Shown here in pieces: positions 1-9,225 of a DNA stretch of 64,000 nucleotides. Location of the stretch: NCBI GenBank assembly GCA_016709315.1, contig JADJMZ010000005.1, positions 186,001 to 250,000 on the forward strand, written 5' to 3'. Numbering within the stretch: the stretch's first letter is position 1; the number at the start of each line of letters is the position of its first letter. The notes below the pieces were generated by a model, which did not search any database, was not told the DNA's origin, and was given only the letters and a program-made list of their open reading frames with translations. A program made the translations under genes and the position numbers. Source of the DNA: Ignavibacteria bacterium. Its GTDB lineage: Bacteria; Bacteroidota; Ignavibacteria; Tepidaquicellales; Tepidaquicellaceae.

Positions 1-608
1 AGGAATCCGCTTATGAGTATTCCGGAAAGTTTGTAAATCCTTACTCTGATACCGAGACTTTCTGCAGCCCAGGGATTCTCTCCGACAGAGCGGAGTCTGA
101 GACCGTATTTAGTTTTGAACAGTACAAATCCTGAAATGAATATTAATGCAAAACAAAATATCGTAAGATAATCCGAGAACACTATGTCAAGGAAAGGAAC
201 ATCTTTGAAAATATTCAGATCAGGAAGTCCTTCGAATCGTTCAGTGTTGCTTGAACTTTTGAATACAAGCACAAGAAGGAATTTTGTTATCCCGGCAATG
301 AGAAGATTAAATCCCACACCAGTTACTATCTGATTTATCTTAAGATTTACCGTGAAGAATGAATAGAGAAGACTAAATAAAAGATTAACAATTATTGCAA
401 GTATGAATCCGGCAGTAATACTGCCTGTCAGTATTGAAAACAAAGCAAAGCTGAATGCGGAAAGATTCATAAATCCTTCTATCGCAATATTTATCACACC
501 GCCTCTTTCTGAAAAATTGGCTGCACTTGCTCCGAGATAGAAAGGTGTCATAAGTCTTAAGACCTGCGCAAAAAAAGTAAGCGATATAATGGAGTTCAGC
601 AGTTCCAT
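1..608 (-). CDS. ABC transporter permease, nucleoside/BmpA type (YufQ/NupQ-like), partial
   Basis: Membrane permease of a purine-nucleoside or simple-sugar type ABC importer. The frame opens with ATG at 608, directly after the TAA that ends the upstream permease, and runs off the window edge, so the C-terminus is missing. The translation begins MELLNSIISL and contains the family signature around GASAANFSERGGVINIAIEG followed by alternating hydrophobic membrane segments. This signature and the ATPase-permease-permease order are typical of YufO/P/Q-like systems. No lesion is visible in this gene, but both partners upstream are damaged, so an active transporter is doubtful unless those lesions are sequence errors. 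No substrate-binding lipoprotein gene is in the window, so substrate is inferred from family only. Confidence 0.85.
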   Translation of the reverse strand, partial: MELLNSIISLTFFAQVLRLMTPFYLGASAANFSERGGVINIAIEGFMNLSAFSFALFSILTGSITAGFILAIIVNLLFSLLYSFFTVNLKINQIVTGVGFNLLIAGITKFLLVLVFKSSSNTERFEGLPDLNIFKDVPFLDIVFSDYLTIFCFALIFISGFVLFKTKYGLRLRSVGENPWAAESLGIRVRIYKLSGILISGF

Positions 609-1651
609 TTATACAAGTCCCCTCTTTTCAAAATAATTATTAACTATCCTGTCCACACCGAGAATTGATAAAATAATTATTCCCTGAACTACAAGCATAA
701 TTTCTTTCGGCACAAGCTGATTTACCGACAATCCTCCGTAATCAAGTATTGCAAAAAGCAAAGCGGAAAAGATTATGCCTATCGGATTATTTTTTGCAAG
801 CAAAGCAACAGCTATAGCCGTAAAGCCGACATTATTGGAGAAACCGAATTCGTAAAATCCTTTGTAACCGAAAATGTAATTTATTCCGACTAACGATGTT
901 ATGCCGGCACCGGTAAAGAACGAAGCAAGAATTATTTTATTTGTTTTGATGCCAATATATTTTGATGCTGTTTCATTGAAGCCGACTGCGCGGAGTTTGT
1001 ATCCGAATTGTGTTTTGTAAATTAATATGTAAGTGATGACAGCCAGAAGTAATGCAATAATGAAACTTGCATTAAGAGACGAACCCTGAAAGAACGGAAA
1101 AAGATCTGAAAGCTTAAAAAGCATATTGCTGTCTGCGATTTTTTCTGTTCTCATTGTAGCTTTTACTGCAAAGAAGTCAACCAGAAAAAAGTTCACAAGC
1201 GCAAGTATAATAAAATTCAGCATGATGGTTGATATTACTTCGCTTACATCTTTTTAATTTTAATATAAGCCGGGATAAGTCCTGTAATGCCGCTCACAAT
1301 AAATCCGCATAAAAGACAGAGTAAGAACATGACAGGAAAAGGAAGATCTCCGGCATAGATCGCTACAAGAGCAATAGTAAACGAACCCGCATTAAGCTGA
1401 CCTTCAGCGCCAATATTGAAAAGAGAAGCGTGAAAGCAAACTGCAAGACCGCATCCGCAGATTATTAAAGGAGTGGCTTTGAAAAGAGTCTGTCCGATAC
1501 CGTAACCGCTTGCAAACACTTCGCTGAAGATAAGAGAAAATACTTCAATGGGGTTTTTATTAATAAGTAATAAAAGTATGAATATTATCGCAACAGTGAC
1601 AAGGAAAGATAAGCTTACAGATAACAGATTAATTTTAGTTTTTAATTTCAA
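609..1651 (-). pseudogene. ABC transporter permease (YufP/NupP-like), frameshifted
   Basis: Two overlapping minus-strand reading frames together encode one permease. The N-terminal part (1651 to 1244) has TM segments and the family motif FHASLFNIGAEGQLNAG, then ends at a TAA just after IPAYIKIKK. The C-terminal part resumes in another frame with the expected continuation DVSEVISTIMLNFI and ends at 609. One extra A in the five-A run near 1250-1256 joins the two parts into 347 residues, the usual family length. The start ATG overlaps the ATPase stop by 4 bp (ATGA), showing an originally co-translated operon. It could be a real pseudogene or a homopolymer sequencing error. Confidence 0.85.
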
Positions 1652-3171
1652 TCTGCTATCCCGATCATTAACTTTCCGATCTCTTCATACAATGACTGAT
1701 TGGTTTTTGCATCAATTTCAGGAAGGAGCTTGTCTTCTGTAAAACTTCTAAGCTCTTCGTTCCCGAAAGTTCTGACGATCCGTCCGTTATAAAGAACGCT
1801 GAGCCGGTCTGAAAGACTTATAAGTTCGTCTAGATCAGAAGAAATAAGCAGCACTGCTTTGCCTTTATTTCTTTGTGCAGTTATTGTAGAATGAATGAAA
1901 AGCGTTGCATTAATATCAACACCTCTCGTCGGATGTGAAAAAATGAGTATGTCATTATCAAGCTCGATCTCTCTAGCAAAGATCGCCTTTTGCTGATTAC
2001 CACCGGAGAGAGATCCTAATGGCGAGTTAACATCAGAAACACGGACATCATATTTATTAATTATATTCTCCGACATTCCCGTTAAATCTTTTTTTGTAAT
2101 AAAAAAACTTTTCTCATTCTTAAGAAAAATATTTTCACCGATGGAATATTCTTTGATCATACCTTTCTTAAGCCTGTCATCAGGAACCAGAGATATATTT
2201 TCAGTAACGGAATTGATACTGCCCTGATAATTTTTTTCAAGCCCGGTAATTATATCAACGATCTCATTCTGTCCGTTACCTTCCACACCGCAGATACCAA
2301 GTATTTCCCCTTTCTTCAGTTCAAGATCGAGACCATTAAGCGCAGAAACATATTTCTTTTTCAGATGAATATTTTTAAGAGTGAGAAAATTAATATTTTC
2401 GGGATTTGTATCAGGAATTTTATTTAAATGAAAATCTTTGCCTGACAGTTCTTCCCCGACAATGGCATTGCTCAGCTTATTAATATCAAGCTGCTTTCTG
2501 TTGTTATCAGTTTCATAAACAAGTTTACCTCTTCTTAGTACAGATACTCTGTCAGAGATCTCTTTGACTTCATTAAGTTTATGAGTAATGAGAATAATTG
2601 TTTTTCCGTCGGCTTTGAAAGTATCAATTATCTTAAAGAATTCTTTTACTTCTACCGGAGAGAGTACTGCTGTTGGTTCGTCGAAGATCAGGATCTCAGA
2701 TCTTCTGTAAAGCAGTTTAAGGATTTCCGTCTTCTGCTGTCCGCTTATGCTGATGTCTGATACTTTTTTATTCAGTTCAAGTCCGAGATTATATTTCTCA
2801 ATAAGCTCATTCAGAATTACTTCGGTTCCTTTTACATCAAGCTTAAAATTTTTTGTCTTTTCATAACCGAGAATGATATTTTCCAGTACGGTAAAATCCT
2901 CAATAAGCATAAAATGCTGATGGACCATTCCGATTTTTTTATCAATGGCATCATGTGGAGAAATGAATCTGACTTCATCGTCAAATATTTTTATCACACC
3001 TGAATCCTGTCTGTAGATCCCGAAAAGTATTTTCATCAGAGTAGTCTTCCCGGCGCCGTTTTCACCGAGAATACAATGAACGGAGTTTTTCTTTACAGCG
3101 AATTAAATTTCTTCATTCGCATAAAAACTTCCGAACTTTTTAGAAATGTTTATAAACTCTACAGCTGTCAA
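1648..3171 (-). pseudogene. ABC transporter ATPase (YufO/NupO-like, two NBDs), in-frame stop
   Basis: Energy-coupling subunit of the same importer, with two tandem nucleotide-binding domains. The first has Walker A GENGAGKT near 3043-3070, a signature-like ISGQQKTE and Walker B LIFDEPTA. The second has the degenerate loop GVEGNGQNE and the signature LSGGNQQKA typical of this two-domain family. From a TTG at 3171 the frame reads LTAVEFINISKKFG and then meets TAA at 3103-3105, 22 residues downstream and upstream of Walker A. Without this stop the protein is 507 residues, normal for the family. Translation from the first downstream ATG (3036) would lack Walker A and could not give a working ATPase. 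The start choice is uncertain because the region before 3171 stays open. Confidence 0.85.
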
Positions 3172-3557
3172 TTGGATTATTTTGTATGCAATATAAATCA
3201 ATACGAATAAAAAAAAGATATAATAATCAGTAAAGTTTTCCGTATACATTTCTTCTTTCCCAAACCCTGAAGACTGTCCGAAAACAAGGGAATAGCCTCT
3301 AAGACTTTAAGACTCAAAGAAATAACTTTTAAAAGAATATTCTTTGAGTCTTTGAGACGCTGCAGTAAAATCTTATAAAAGTTTTGAAACACTCTCCAGC
3401 TTGTGAAAGTTGAATTCCCGTTTGAAATTCTGTAGTTATTTATTTTTTAAATGAGTTTTGATTAACAGCGAAAAGAATACACTCCCGGCATTAAGAATTC
3501 AATTGTTAAAAATTTTAATTAAGGTTATTTTGATTGTTTAAAAACTATTATTGAAAA
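3172..3557. repeat. Gene-free stretch with a partial palindromic element (R3 family)
   Basis: No convincing gene. Positions 3271-3285 match the terminal sequence AGACTGTCCGAAAAC of the element at 28530-28658. The following bases to about 3360 carry the same CCTC-AAGACT-AAGACTCAAAG interior, folding back on CTTTGAGTCTTTGAG near 3340-3358. The opposite terminal repeat is absent or degraded, so this looks like a truncated copy. The rest is AT-rich and featureless. Confidence 0.6.
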
Positions 3558-4553
3558 TTGTATACTCATTTTAAGGAAATAAACGATCTCATAAAGAAAA
3601 GCAAAAATATAATTCTGACAACCCACGTAGTTCCTGACGGTGACGCTATAGGAAGCGTTATGGCTTTTGCAGGATATCTTAAACAAAAAGGAAAAGACCC
3701 AGTCATTATTAATCATTCCATTACCCCTGACAATCTGAAGTTTCTGGATAAAAAAAATACTATCCGCGTATTCTCAAAGGATCAGGAAAAAAACGAAAAG
3801 TTGATTAGTGAAGCGGATGTAATATTTATACTGGACACAAACGATTTCTCAAGAACAAAATCACTTGAACATTATCTTGTAAATTCGCCTGCAAAGAAAG
3901 TCTGCATTGACCATCACATGGGACTTAAGCCGAAGATGTTTGATTTTGTAATAACAAATACTGTTTACCCGGCTACCTGTCAGATATTGTATGAATACAT
4001 AAAAGATGATGATGAAAAGTATCTTACAAAAGAAGTTTCATCCGCTTTGTATGTTGGCATAATGACTGATACAGGTTCATTCAGACATCCGAGAACAGGT
4101 TCAGATGTGTTTATGGTTTGCGCAGACCTCATTAATGACGGCGCTGATCCGGTAAAACTGTATGAAGAGATTTACGGTAACACGACAAAAGAAAATCTTC
4201 TGCTGATGGCAAGATTTATTTCGGGGCTGGAGTTTTATTCGGGAAATAGAGTCGTGCTTGGAACTGTAACTCAAAAGGATTTCAAAACTTTCGGTCTTGA
4301 TATAGATCATGTTGAAGGATTCACATCACTTATTATGAATATAAAAGGAATAAAATTAGGAATAATTCTTGTTGAGTTAAAAGACAACATCAAAATTTCA
4401 TTCAGGTCAAAGGGAAATATTCCGGCAAATAAACTTGCAGCGGAATTCAATGGAGGCGGACATAAAAATGCAGCAGGAGCAAATGTGAAAGGGTCTTCAA
4501 TACCTGAACTGAAAGAGCAAATATTGAAAAAAACAGAAAACTATATTGACTAA
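3558..4553 (+). CDS. nrnA: DHH-family bifunctional oligoribonuclease/PAP phosphatase
   Basis: Soluble phosphoesterase of the NrnA group, which degrades nanoRNAs and dephosphorylates 3'-phosphoadenosine 5'-phosphate. The 331-residue protein has the DHH-family metal motifs in order: HVVPDGDAIGS (H23, D27, D29), LDTND (D93), DHH at 118-120 and TDTGSFRH. The DHHA1 domain closes with GGGHKNAAG near the C-terminus. Length and motif order match the family. The start is TTG at 3558, giving MYTHFKEIND; no upstream ATG exists in frame. It is followed 18 bp downstream by the aminopeptidase gene on the same strand and may be co-transcribed with it. Confidence 0.92.
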   Translation: MYTHFKEINDLIKKSKNIILTTHVVPDGDAIGSVMAFAGYLKQKGKDPVIINHSITPDNLKFLDKKNTIRVFSKDQEKNEKLISEADVIFILDTNDFSRTKSLEHYLVNSPAKKVCIDHHMGLKPKMFDFVITNTVYPATCQILYEYIKDDDEKYLTKEVSSALYVGIMTDTGSFRHPRTGSDVFMVCADLINDGADPVKLYEEIYGNTTKENLLLMARFISGLEFYSGNRVVLGTVTQKDFKTFGLDIDHVEGFTSLIMNIKGIKLGIILVELKDNIKISFRSKGNIPANKLAAEFNGGGHKNAAGANVKGSSIPELKEQILKKTENYID

Positions 4554-4571
4554 TAATTAAATAATAAAATC

Positions 4572-6079
4572 ATGGAAATAATATTTGAAAAAAAGATAGT
4601 GGATAAAATAAAGCGGATGCGTTTTTATTTTTGTGTTATGAGGATAAAAAACTTTTTTATGAAGAACTCAAACTGATTGAGAAATTACTTAAATGTAAAA
4701 TTTCCAAAACAGGTCTTGAAGATTTTGAAGGTAAGGAAAAGCAGACAGTATTGATTTATACAGGAGAGAACAGGATAATTCTTTCAGGACTCGGCTTAAA
4801 GAAAGATCTTACACTGGAAAAAGTCAGAAAAGCTACAGCACGAGGAGTTAAGAAAACAAGATCACTGAAAATCAAAAAAATTGCGATAGAAATTCTTCAG
4901 GATCAGACTTTAGAGGGAGTTCAGATAGAAGATATTGCCAGAGCGGAAACTATAAGTTCCCTGCTCGCTCTGTATTCATTTGATAAATATTTTACAAAAA
5001 AAGATTCAAAAGATTCAAAGGGAATTAAAGAGATAATGCTTTTTTCACAATACCATTCTCTCGAGAAATATTCCAAAGAGATTGAAAGAGGAATATATAC
5101 AGGCTGTATCATTGGAGAATCAACTAATTTTGCAAGAGACCTCGGTAATGAACCTTCAAATATAATTTATCCCGAATCACTTGCTAATCTTGTATCTAAA
5201 AGACAAAAAGAAAGAAATTATTCGGTTGAAATTCTTGATAAGCAAAAACTGACAAAATTAAAAATGGGCGGTGTACTTGAAGTTGCCAGAGGCAGCAGCA
5301 GGGAGCCAAGATTCCTTATTTTAAAATACAACGGCGGCGCAAAGAATGAAAAGCCGATCGTCATTGTAGGAAAAGGCGTTACTTTTGACAGCGGAGGTAT
5401 TTCAATAAAACCTTCAGCGGGCATGGCTCTGATGAAAGTGGATATGGGAGGCGGCGCAGCGGTAATCGGAGTATTCGAAGCTATCTCACAGCTTAAGCTT
5501 AAACAAAATGTGATCGGACTTATTCCTTGTGTGGAAAATATGCCAAGCGGAAATTCTTTTAAACCCGGAGATGTGATCACAGCATACAACGGAATGACGA
5601 TCGAAGTGGATAACACTGATGCCGAAGGAAGATTAATTCTTGCAGACGCACTTTCCTATGCTTCAAAATACAGTCCTAAATATGTAATTGATATGGCGAC
5701 TCTTACGGGAGCAAGCATTGTAGCTATCGGAAGTGTTGCATCCATCATCATGGGTAATGATCAGGATCTTGTAAATAAACTTATTGCGGCGGGTGAACAG
5801 ACTTATGACAGGGTTTGGCAGCTTCCTCTCTGGGATGAATATGACAGAATGATCAATTCGGAAATTGCCGATGTAAAAAATACCGGTCAGTCAAGACAGG
5901 CAGGTACAATAATGGGAGGGATGTTCCTGAAAAGATTTATTGGAAATTATCCGTGGGCTCACATTGACATCGCGGCTACTGCTATGCGGGACAGCGAATC
6001 TGATTACGATCCCAAAAATGCAACCGGCTCAGGCGTAAGACTCGTGACTCAGTTTTTAATGAACGAATGTAAAAAATAA
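4572..6079 (+). CDS. pepA: Leucyl aminopeptidase (peptidase M17), frameshift near the 5' end
   Basis: Cytosolic di-metal aminopeptidase releasing N-terminal residues from peptides. The catalytic half is intact: GKGVTFDSGGISIKP and VDNTDAEGRLILADAL carry the metal ligands and active-site residues of M17. The likely start is ATG at 4572 (MEIIFEKKIVDKIK), but this frame closes soon after. The main frame is open from about 4614 and reads ADAFLFLCYEDKKLFYEE, which is the natural continuation. One missing base near 4611-4614 (for example AAG GCG GAT) restores a 502-residue protein of normal length. As given, only translation from the weak TTG at 4631 would yield the long frame (482 residues). Sequence error and a true mutation are both possible. 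Confidence 0.9.
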
Positions 6080-6103
6080 TATTTTTATTTATTCTAATAA
6101 TCA

Positions 6104-6139
6104 TGCGGCAGTTTTGTAAAAAACTGCTGCATTTTTTTT
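6104..6139 (+). terminator. Rho-independent terminator after the aminopeptidase gene
   Basis: Stem TGCGGCAGTTTT (6104-6115) pairs with AAAACTGCTGCA (6120-6131, one G-U pair) and is followed by eight T residues. It lies 25 bp after the stop of the M17 peptidase gene. Confidence 0.85.
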
Positions 6140-6174
6140 GTACATTATTATTTTCATTGTAAACGCTCTTGTAT

Positions 6175-6243
6175 GACCTCCCCCTGCCCGCCTTCAGCGG
6201 GCTTCCCCCTCCTTGCAAAGGAGGGGGATTAAGGGGGTGGTCG
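6175..6243. repeat. R1 palindromic intergenic element
   Basis: GC-rich element framed by GACCTCCCCCTGCCC and GGGGGTGGTC, with an inner palindrome CCCCCTCCTTGCAAAGGAGGGGG and a second small hairpin GCCCGC-CTTCA-GCGGGC. Copies lie at 12949-13018 (opposite orientation), 28397-28444 and 28770-28817. The remainder of 6140-6452 shows no other feature. Confidence 0.8.
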
Positions 6244-6452
6244 TTAAGTTTTGTGACAAACTTTTTAATGTAGAAAGTTAGGGCGGGTTAAATTTAGAAG
6301 TTTGTAAATCATTTTGTTTAGATACAAAATAAAAAAGTTGTATTTACATTGCAATAAGTTTGGGACAGTGTTTGCTCAAAGACACTCTTAAATTATATTT
6401 TCATCTTTATTAAATAATTTATGAAAGTTAATTTGAAGAACATTTATATTGT

Positions 6453-7685
6453 ATGAAAACAAAAATTACAGCGATCATATTTTTTTTCTTACTGACAGCA
6501 TTCAATTCAATGAATGAAATGCATCTCAGGACTGAAAACAATTTCAGACTCGGTAATGAAGTCCTGATAAGCAGGTTCCAGTCCATGCTAGTCAATAAAA
6601 AGATCGGACTGATAACTAATAAAAGCGGAGTAACGCAGGACGGTAAACTTTTTCTGGACGCTCTCATAAAAGAATTCAATGTCACGAAAATATTTTCACC
6701 TGAGCACGGTCTGAGAGGTGATGATAATGAATCTGATTTCACAGACCCTGTAACCGGTATTCCTGTTGTTTCGCTTTACGGCTCAAAGAAGAAACCGGAC
6801 AACGCAGATCTGGAAAACACTGATGTATTAGTTTATGACATTCAGGATGTCGGCGCAAGATTTTATACTTTTATAAATACTATGTTCTATTGTATAGAAT
6901 CGGCAGTTGAAAATAATAAGGAAGTAATTGTATGCGACAGACCTCTTATTCCTTATGGCAGATATACAGACGGATTCATGCTTGACGAGGAAGTCAGTTC
7001 ATTTGTTGGATTACTAAATATTCCTATCGCTTACGGAATGACTTGCGGTGAACTTGCAAATTTTATTAACGGCGAATATTTTCAAAGCAAATGTAAACTG
7101 AATATTGCAATGATGGAAAATTATTCTCACGGCACTGATTATGGTTCTTTAAATCTTCCATGGATTAAGCCGTCTCCTAATATTTATTATCCGTCATCAG
7201 CAGTCAGCTATCTTGGGACATGCCTGTTTGAAGGTACGAATTTTTCTGAAGGAAGAGGCACTGAAAGACCATTCGAATATGTAGGAGCCCCGTATTGCGA
7301 TGGTGATATTCTTGCAAATGAAATGAATAATTTAAATTTAAAAGGGGTAAGTTTTGAAAGCATTACTTTTACTCCAACTGTAATTACAAGCCCTTCAAAT
7401 CCTCCGAAATATGTAGGAGAATTGTGCAAAGGTGTTTTTATAAATGTAACTGATAAAAATTTATTCGAACCTGTGAAGACGGGAATTGCTCTTCTTGTTA
7501 CTCTTAATAAACTTTTCCCCGGATTTGAAATTAAAAAAAATAATTTCATTGATAAGCTCGCAGGCACTTCTGATTTGCGAACAATGATAGTTTCAGGAAA
7601 TAGCTTTGAAGAAATTACAGATAGTTATAAAGACAATCTGAAGATATTCGGTTTTAAAAGAGATAATTATATTTTATACAAATAA
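6453..7685 (+). CDS. namZ: Exo-beta-N-acetylmuramidase NamZ-like (DUF1343, GH171)
   Basis: Secreted or periplasmic glycosidase of the DUF1343 family, whose characterised member NamZ removes MurNAc from the non-reducing end of peptidoglycan fragments. The 410-residue protein has an N-terminal hydrophobic segment (residues 3-19). It also has the family landmarks KIGLITNKSGV, FSPEHGLRGD, PVVSLYG, YDIQDVGARFYTFI, CDRP, YGMTCGELA and LFEGTNFSEGRGTERPFE. Length is normal. ATG at 6453 follows a plain AT-rich leader. A DinB gene follows 37 bp downstream without obvious functional link. A GH3 enzyme at 46175 could act on the next sugar. Confidence 0.88.
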   Translation: MKTKITAIIFFFLLTAFNSMNEMHLRTENNFRLGNEVLISRFQSMLVNKKIGLITNKSGVTQDGKLFLDALIKEFNVTKIFSPEHGLRGDDNESDFTDPVTGIPVVSLYGSKKKPDNADLENTDVLVYDIQDVGARFYTFINTMFYCIESAVENNKEVIVCDRPLIPYGRYTDGFMLDEEVSSFVGLLNIPIAYGMTCGELANFINGEYFQSKCKLNIAMMENYSHGTDYGSLNLPWIKPSPNIYYPSSAVSYLGTCLFEGTNFSEGRGTERPFEYVGAPYCDGDILANEMNNLNLKGVSFESITFTPTVITSPSNPPKYVGELCKGVFINVTDKNLFEPVKTGIALLVTLNKLFPGFEIKKNNFIDKLAGTSDLRTMIVSGNSFEEITDSYKDNLKIFGFKRDNYILYK

Positions 7686-7722
7686 TAAATATTCTTATAT
7701 AACATTTACAAAATACAATTTT

Positions 7723-8238
7723 ATGAAAAGATCAGATATAAAAATTATGCCGGTTTATTTTGATAGATATATAAACCTCATTGAAGATATTGAACTGAAG
7801 GAAGCTCTTGAAAAATCCGGAGCAAAAATCTTAGAAGAGAATAAAAAAGAACTGATCGAAACAGGAGATAAAGTATACGCTGAGGGAAAGTGGACTTTAA
7901 AGGAAATCATTCAGCACCTTATTGATTCAGAGAGGGTGTTCAGCTACAGAGCGTTAAGGTTCGCCAGAAATGACAAGACTGAATTGCCGGGATATGACGA
8001 AAATGTTTTCGTAATGGAATCAAAAGCCGGAGAAAGAGATATTTATGATATGCTGTATGAATATGATCTTCTAAGAAAATCAACAGTTTGCTTATTCGAC
8101 AGCTTTGATGAAACTATGCTCGGCAGAACCGGTGTATGTTTCGATAAAGAAATTTCCGTTCTTGCTCTCGGCTTTACGATGGCAGGACATACTCTGCATC
8201 ATACAAATGTAATCAGGGAAAAATATTTTTCTCTTTGA
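7723..8238 (+). CDS. DinB-family (DfsB/YfiT-like) four-helix protein
   Basis: 171-residue soluble protein of the DinB superfamily, metal-binding four-helix bundles often acting as thiol-dependent transferases or of unknown function. The metal-ligand histidines fit H66 in the WTLKEIIQHLIDSERVF segment and the late HTLHH motif (MAGHTLHHTNVIRE). PGYDEN and FSYRALRFARND are typical for this branch. ATG at 7723 is the first start in frame. The gene converges with the SDR gene on the other strand; a weak inverted repeat CTGCTGTC/GACAGCAG at about 8243-8283 lies between them and might terminate both. Substrate is unknown. Confidence 0.8.
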   Translation: MKRSDIKIMPVYFDRYINLIEDIELKEALEKSGAKILEENKKELIETGDKVYAEGKWTLKEIIQHLIDSERVFSYRALRFARNDKTELPGYDENVFVMESKAGERDIYDMLYEYDLLRKSTVCLFDSFDETMLGRTGVCFDKEISVLALGFTMAGHTLHHTNVIREKYFSL

Positions 8239-8307
8239 GAAACTGCTGTCGCATTAAATACAAAATCAGTAACCGGACAGCAGAAAATTAAATTACGGAA
8301 TTACAAT

Positions 8308-9081
8308 TTAAACATCCCTTTTAATCACCATCGTGCTTGCCTGAGCTTTTGGCAATAACACCATCTCAGCTATTACAAAATTCTCTCTCCTCGTTGCAGC
8401 AAAGATAATGGTTTCCGCTACATCATCCGGAGTAAGAGGTTCCATCCCGGTATATGCTGTTTTTGCTTTTTCTGCATCTCCTCTGTATCTGACGAGACCG
8501 AATTCGGTTTCGACAAGACCCGGATCAATAGTAGTAACCTTAATGCCGGTATCAACTAACTCCATACGCATGCTTTTTGTTATTGCATCTACTGCATGCT
8601 TTGTCGCGCAATAAACGTTTCCCATCGGATACACTTCCCTGCCTGCGATTGATCCGATATTTATTATATGACCGGAATTATTTTTCAGCATTAAAGGAAT
8701 GATACATCTCGAAACAAACAAAAGTCCTTTCACATTTGTGTCTATCATTTCATTCCAATCCTTTACAGAGCCTTCGTGAATCTTGCTTAATCCTCTTGCT
8801 AATCCGGCGTTGTTGACAAGTATATCAATATTCTTCCATTCTCCGCTGAGACTTTCGATCTTGCTTTTGACTTCATCATAATTTCTTACATCCATTTCGA
8901 TTGTAAATACTTTCACGGAGAATTCCGATATCATATCCGATGATATCACTTCAAGACGGTCAGTCCTTCTTGCTGCAAGAATCAGATTAGCTCCGAGTTC
9001 AGCGAATTTGTATGCAGCCGACTTCCCTATTCCGCTTGTTGCGCCTGTAATAAAAACTGTTTTACCTTTGAGGTCTTTCAT
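8308..9081 (-). CDS. Short-chain dehydrogenase/reductase (YdfG-like)
   Basis: Classical SDR oxidoreductase of 257 residues. The Rossmann glycine motif TGATSGIG lies at residues 11-18, NNAG near 90, the catalytic serine in GSIAG and the YCATKHAVD motif supplies Tyr and Lys. LAARRTDRL after the second strand suggests NADP(H) preference. It resembles the YdfG/serine 3-dehydrogenase group, in which 3-hydroxy acids or malonic semialdehyde are substrates, but the sequence alone does not fix the substrate. It is divergent from pyruvate kinase, with 144 bp of shared upstream region. Confidence 0.88.
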   Translation of the reverse strand: MKDLKGKTVFITGATSGIGKSAAYKFAELGANLILAARRTDRLEVISSDMISEFSVKVFTIEMDVRNYDEVKSKIESLSGEWKNIDILVNNAGLARGLSKIHEGSVKDWNEMIDTNVKGLLFVSRCIIPLMLKNNSGHIINIGSIAGREVYPMGNVYCATKHAVDAITKSMRMELVDTGIKVTTIDPGLVETEFGLVRYRGDAEKAKTAYTGMEPLTPDDVAETIIFAATRRENFVIAEMVLLPKAQASTMVIKRDV

Positions 9082-9225
9082 TTATAATTAACTTTTTATA
9101 ATGTTTATGAATGAATATTTTTGTTTAAACAATTTCTCCCTTATCTGATCTTACTTTTGAATGGACAAAGCTGAGATATTTTTTACTTAATTTAACTTTC
9201 GTCAATTAAGAATTAAACTTATAAA

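Noticed and set aside
1250..1256. Programmed ribosomal frameshift in the ABC permease
   Set aside because: No slippery heptamer with downstream structure is evident, and the neighbouring ATPase is also damaged, so mutation or sequence error is simpler.
3198..3392. Open frame of 64 codons on the minus strand
   Set aside because: It runs through a palindromic repeat; lysine/leucine-rich translation, no start signal and no family.
5218..5616. 132-codon open frame on the minus strand within the aminopeptidase
   Set aside because: Antisense shadow of a conserved M17 gene.
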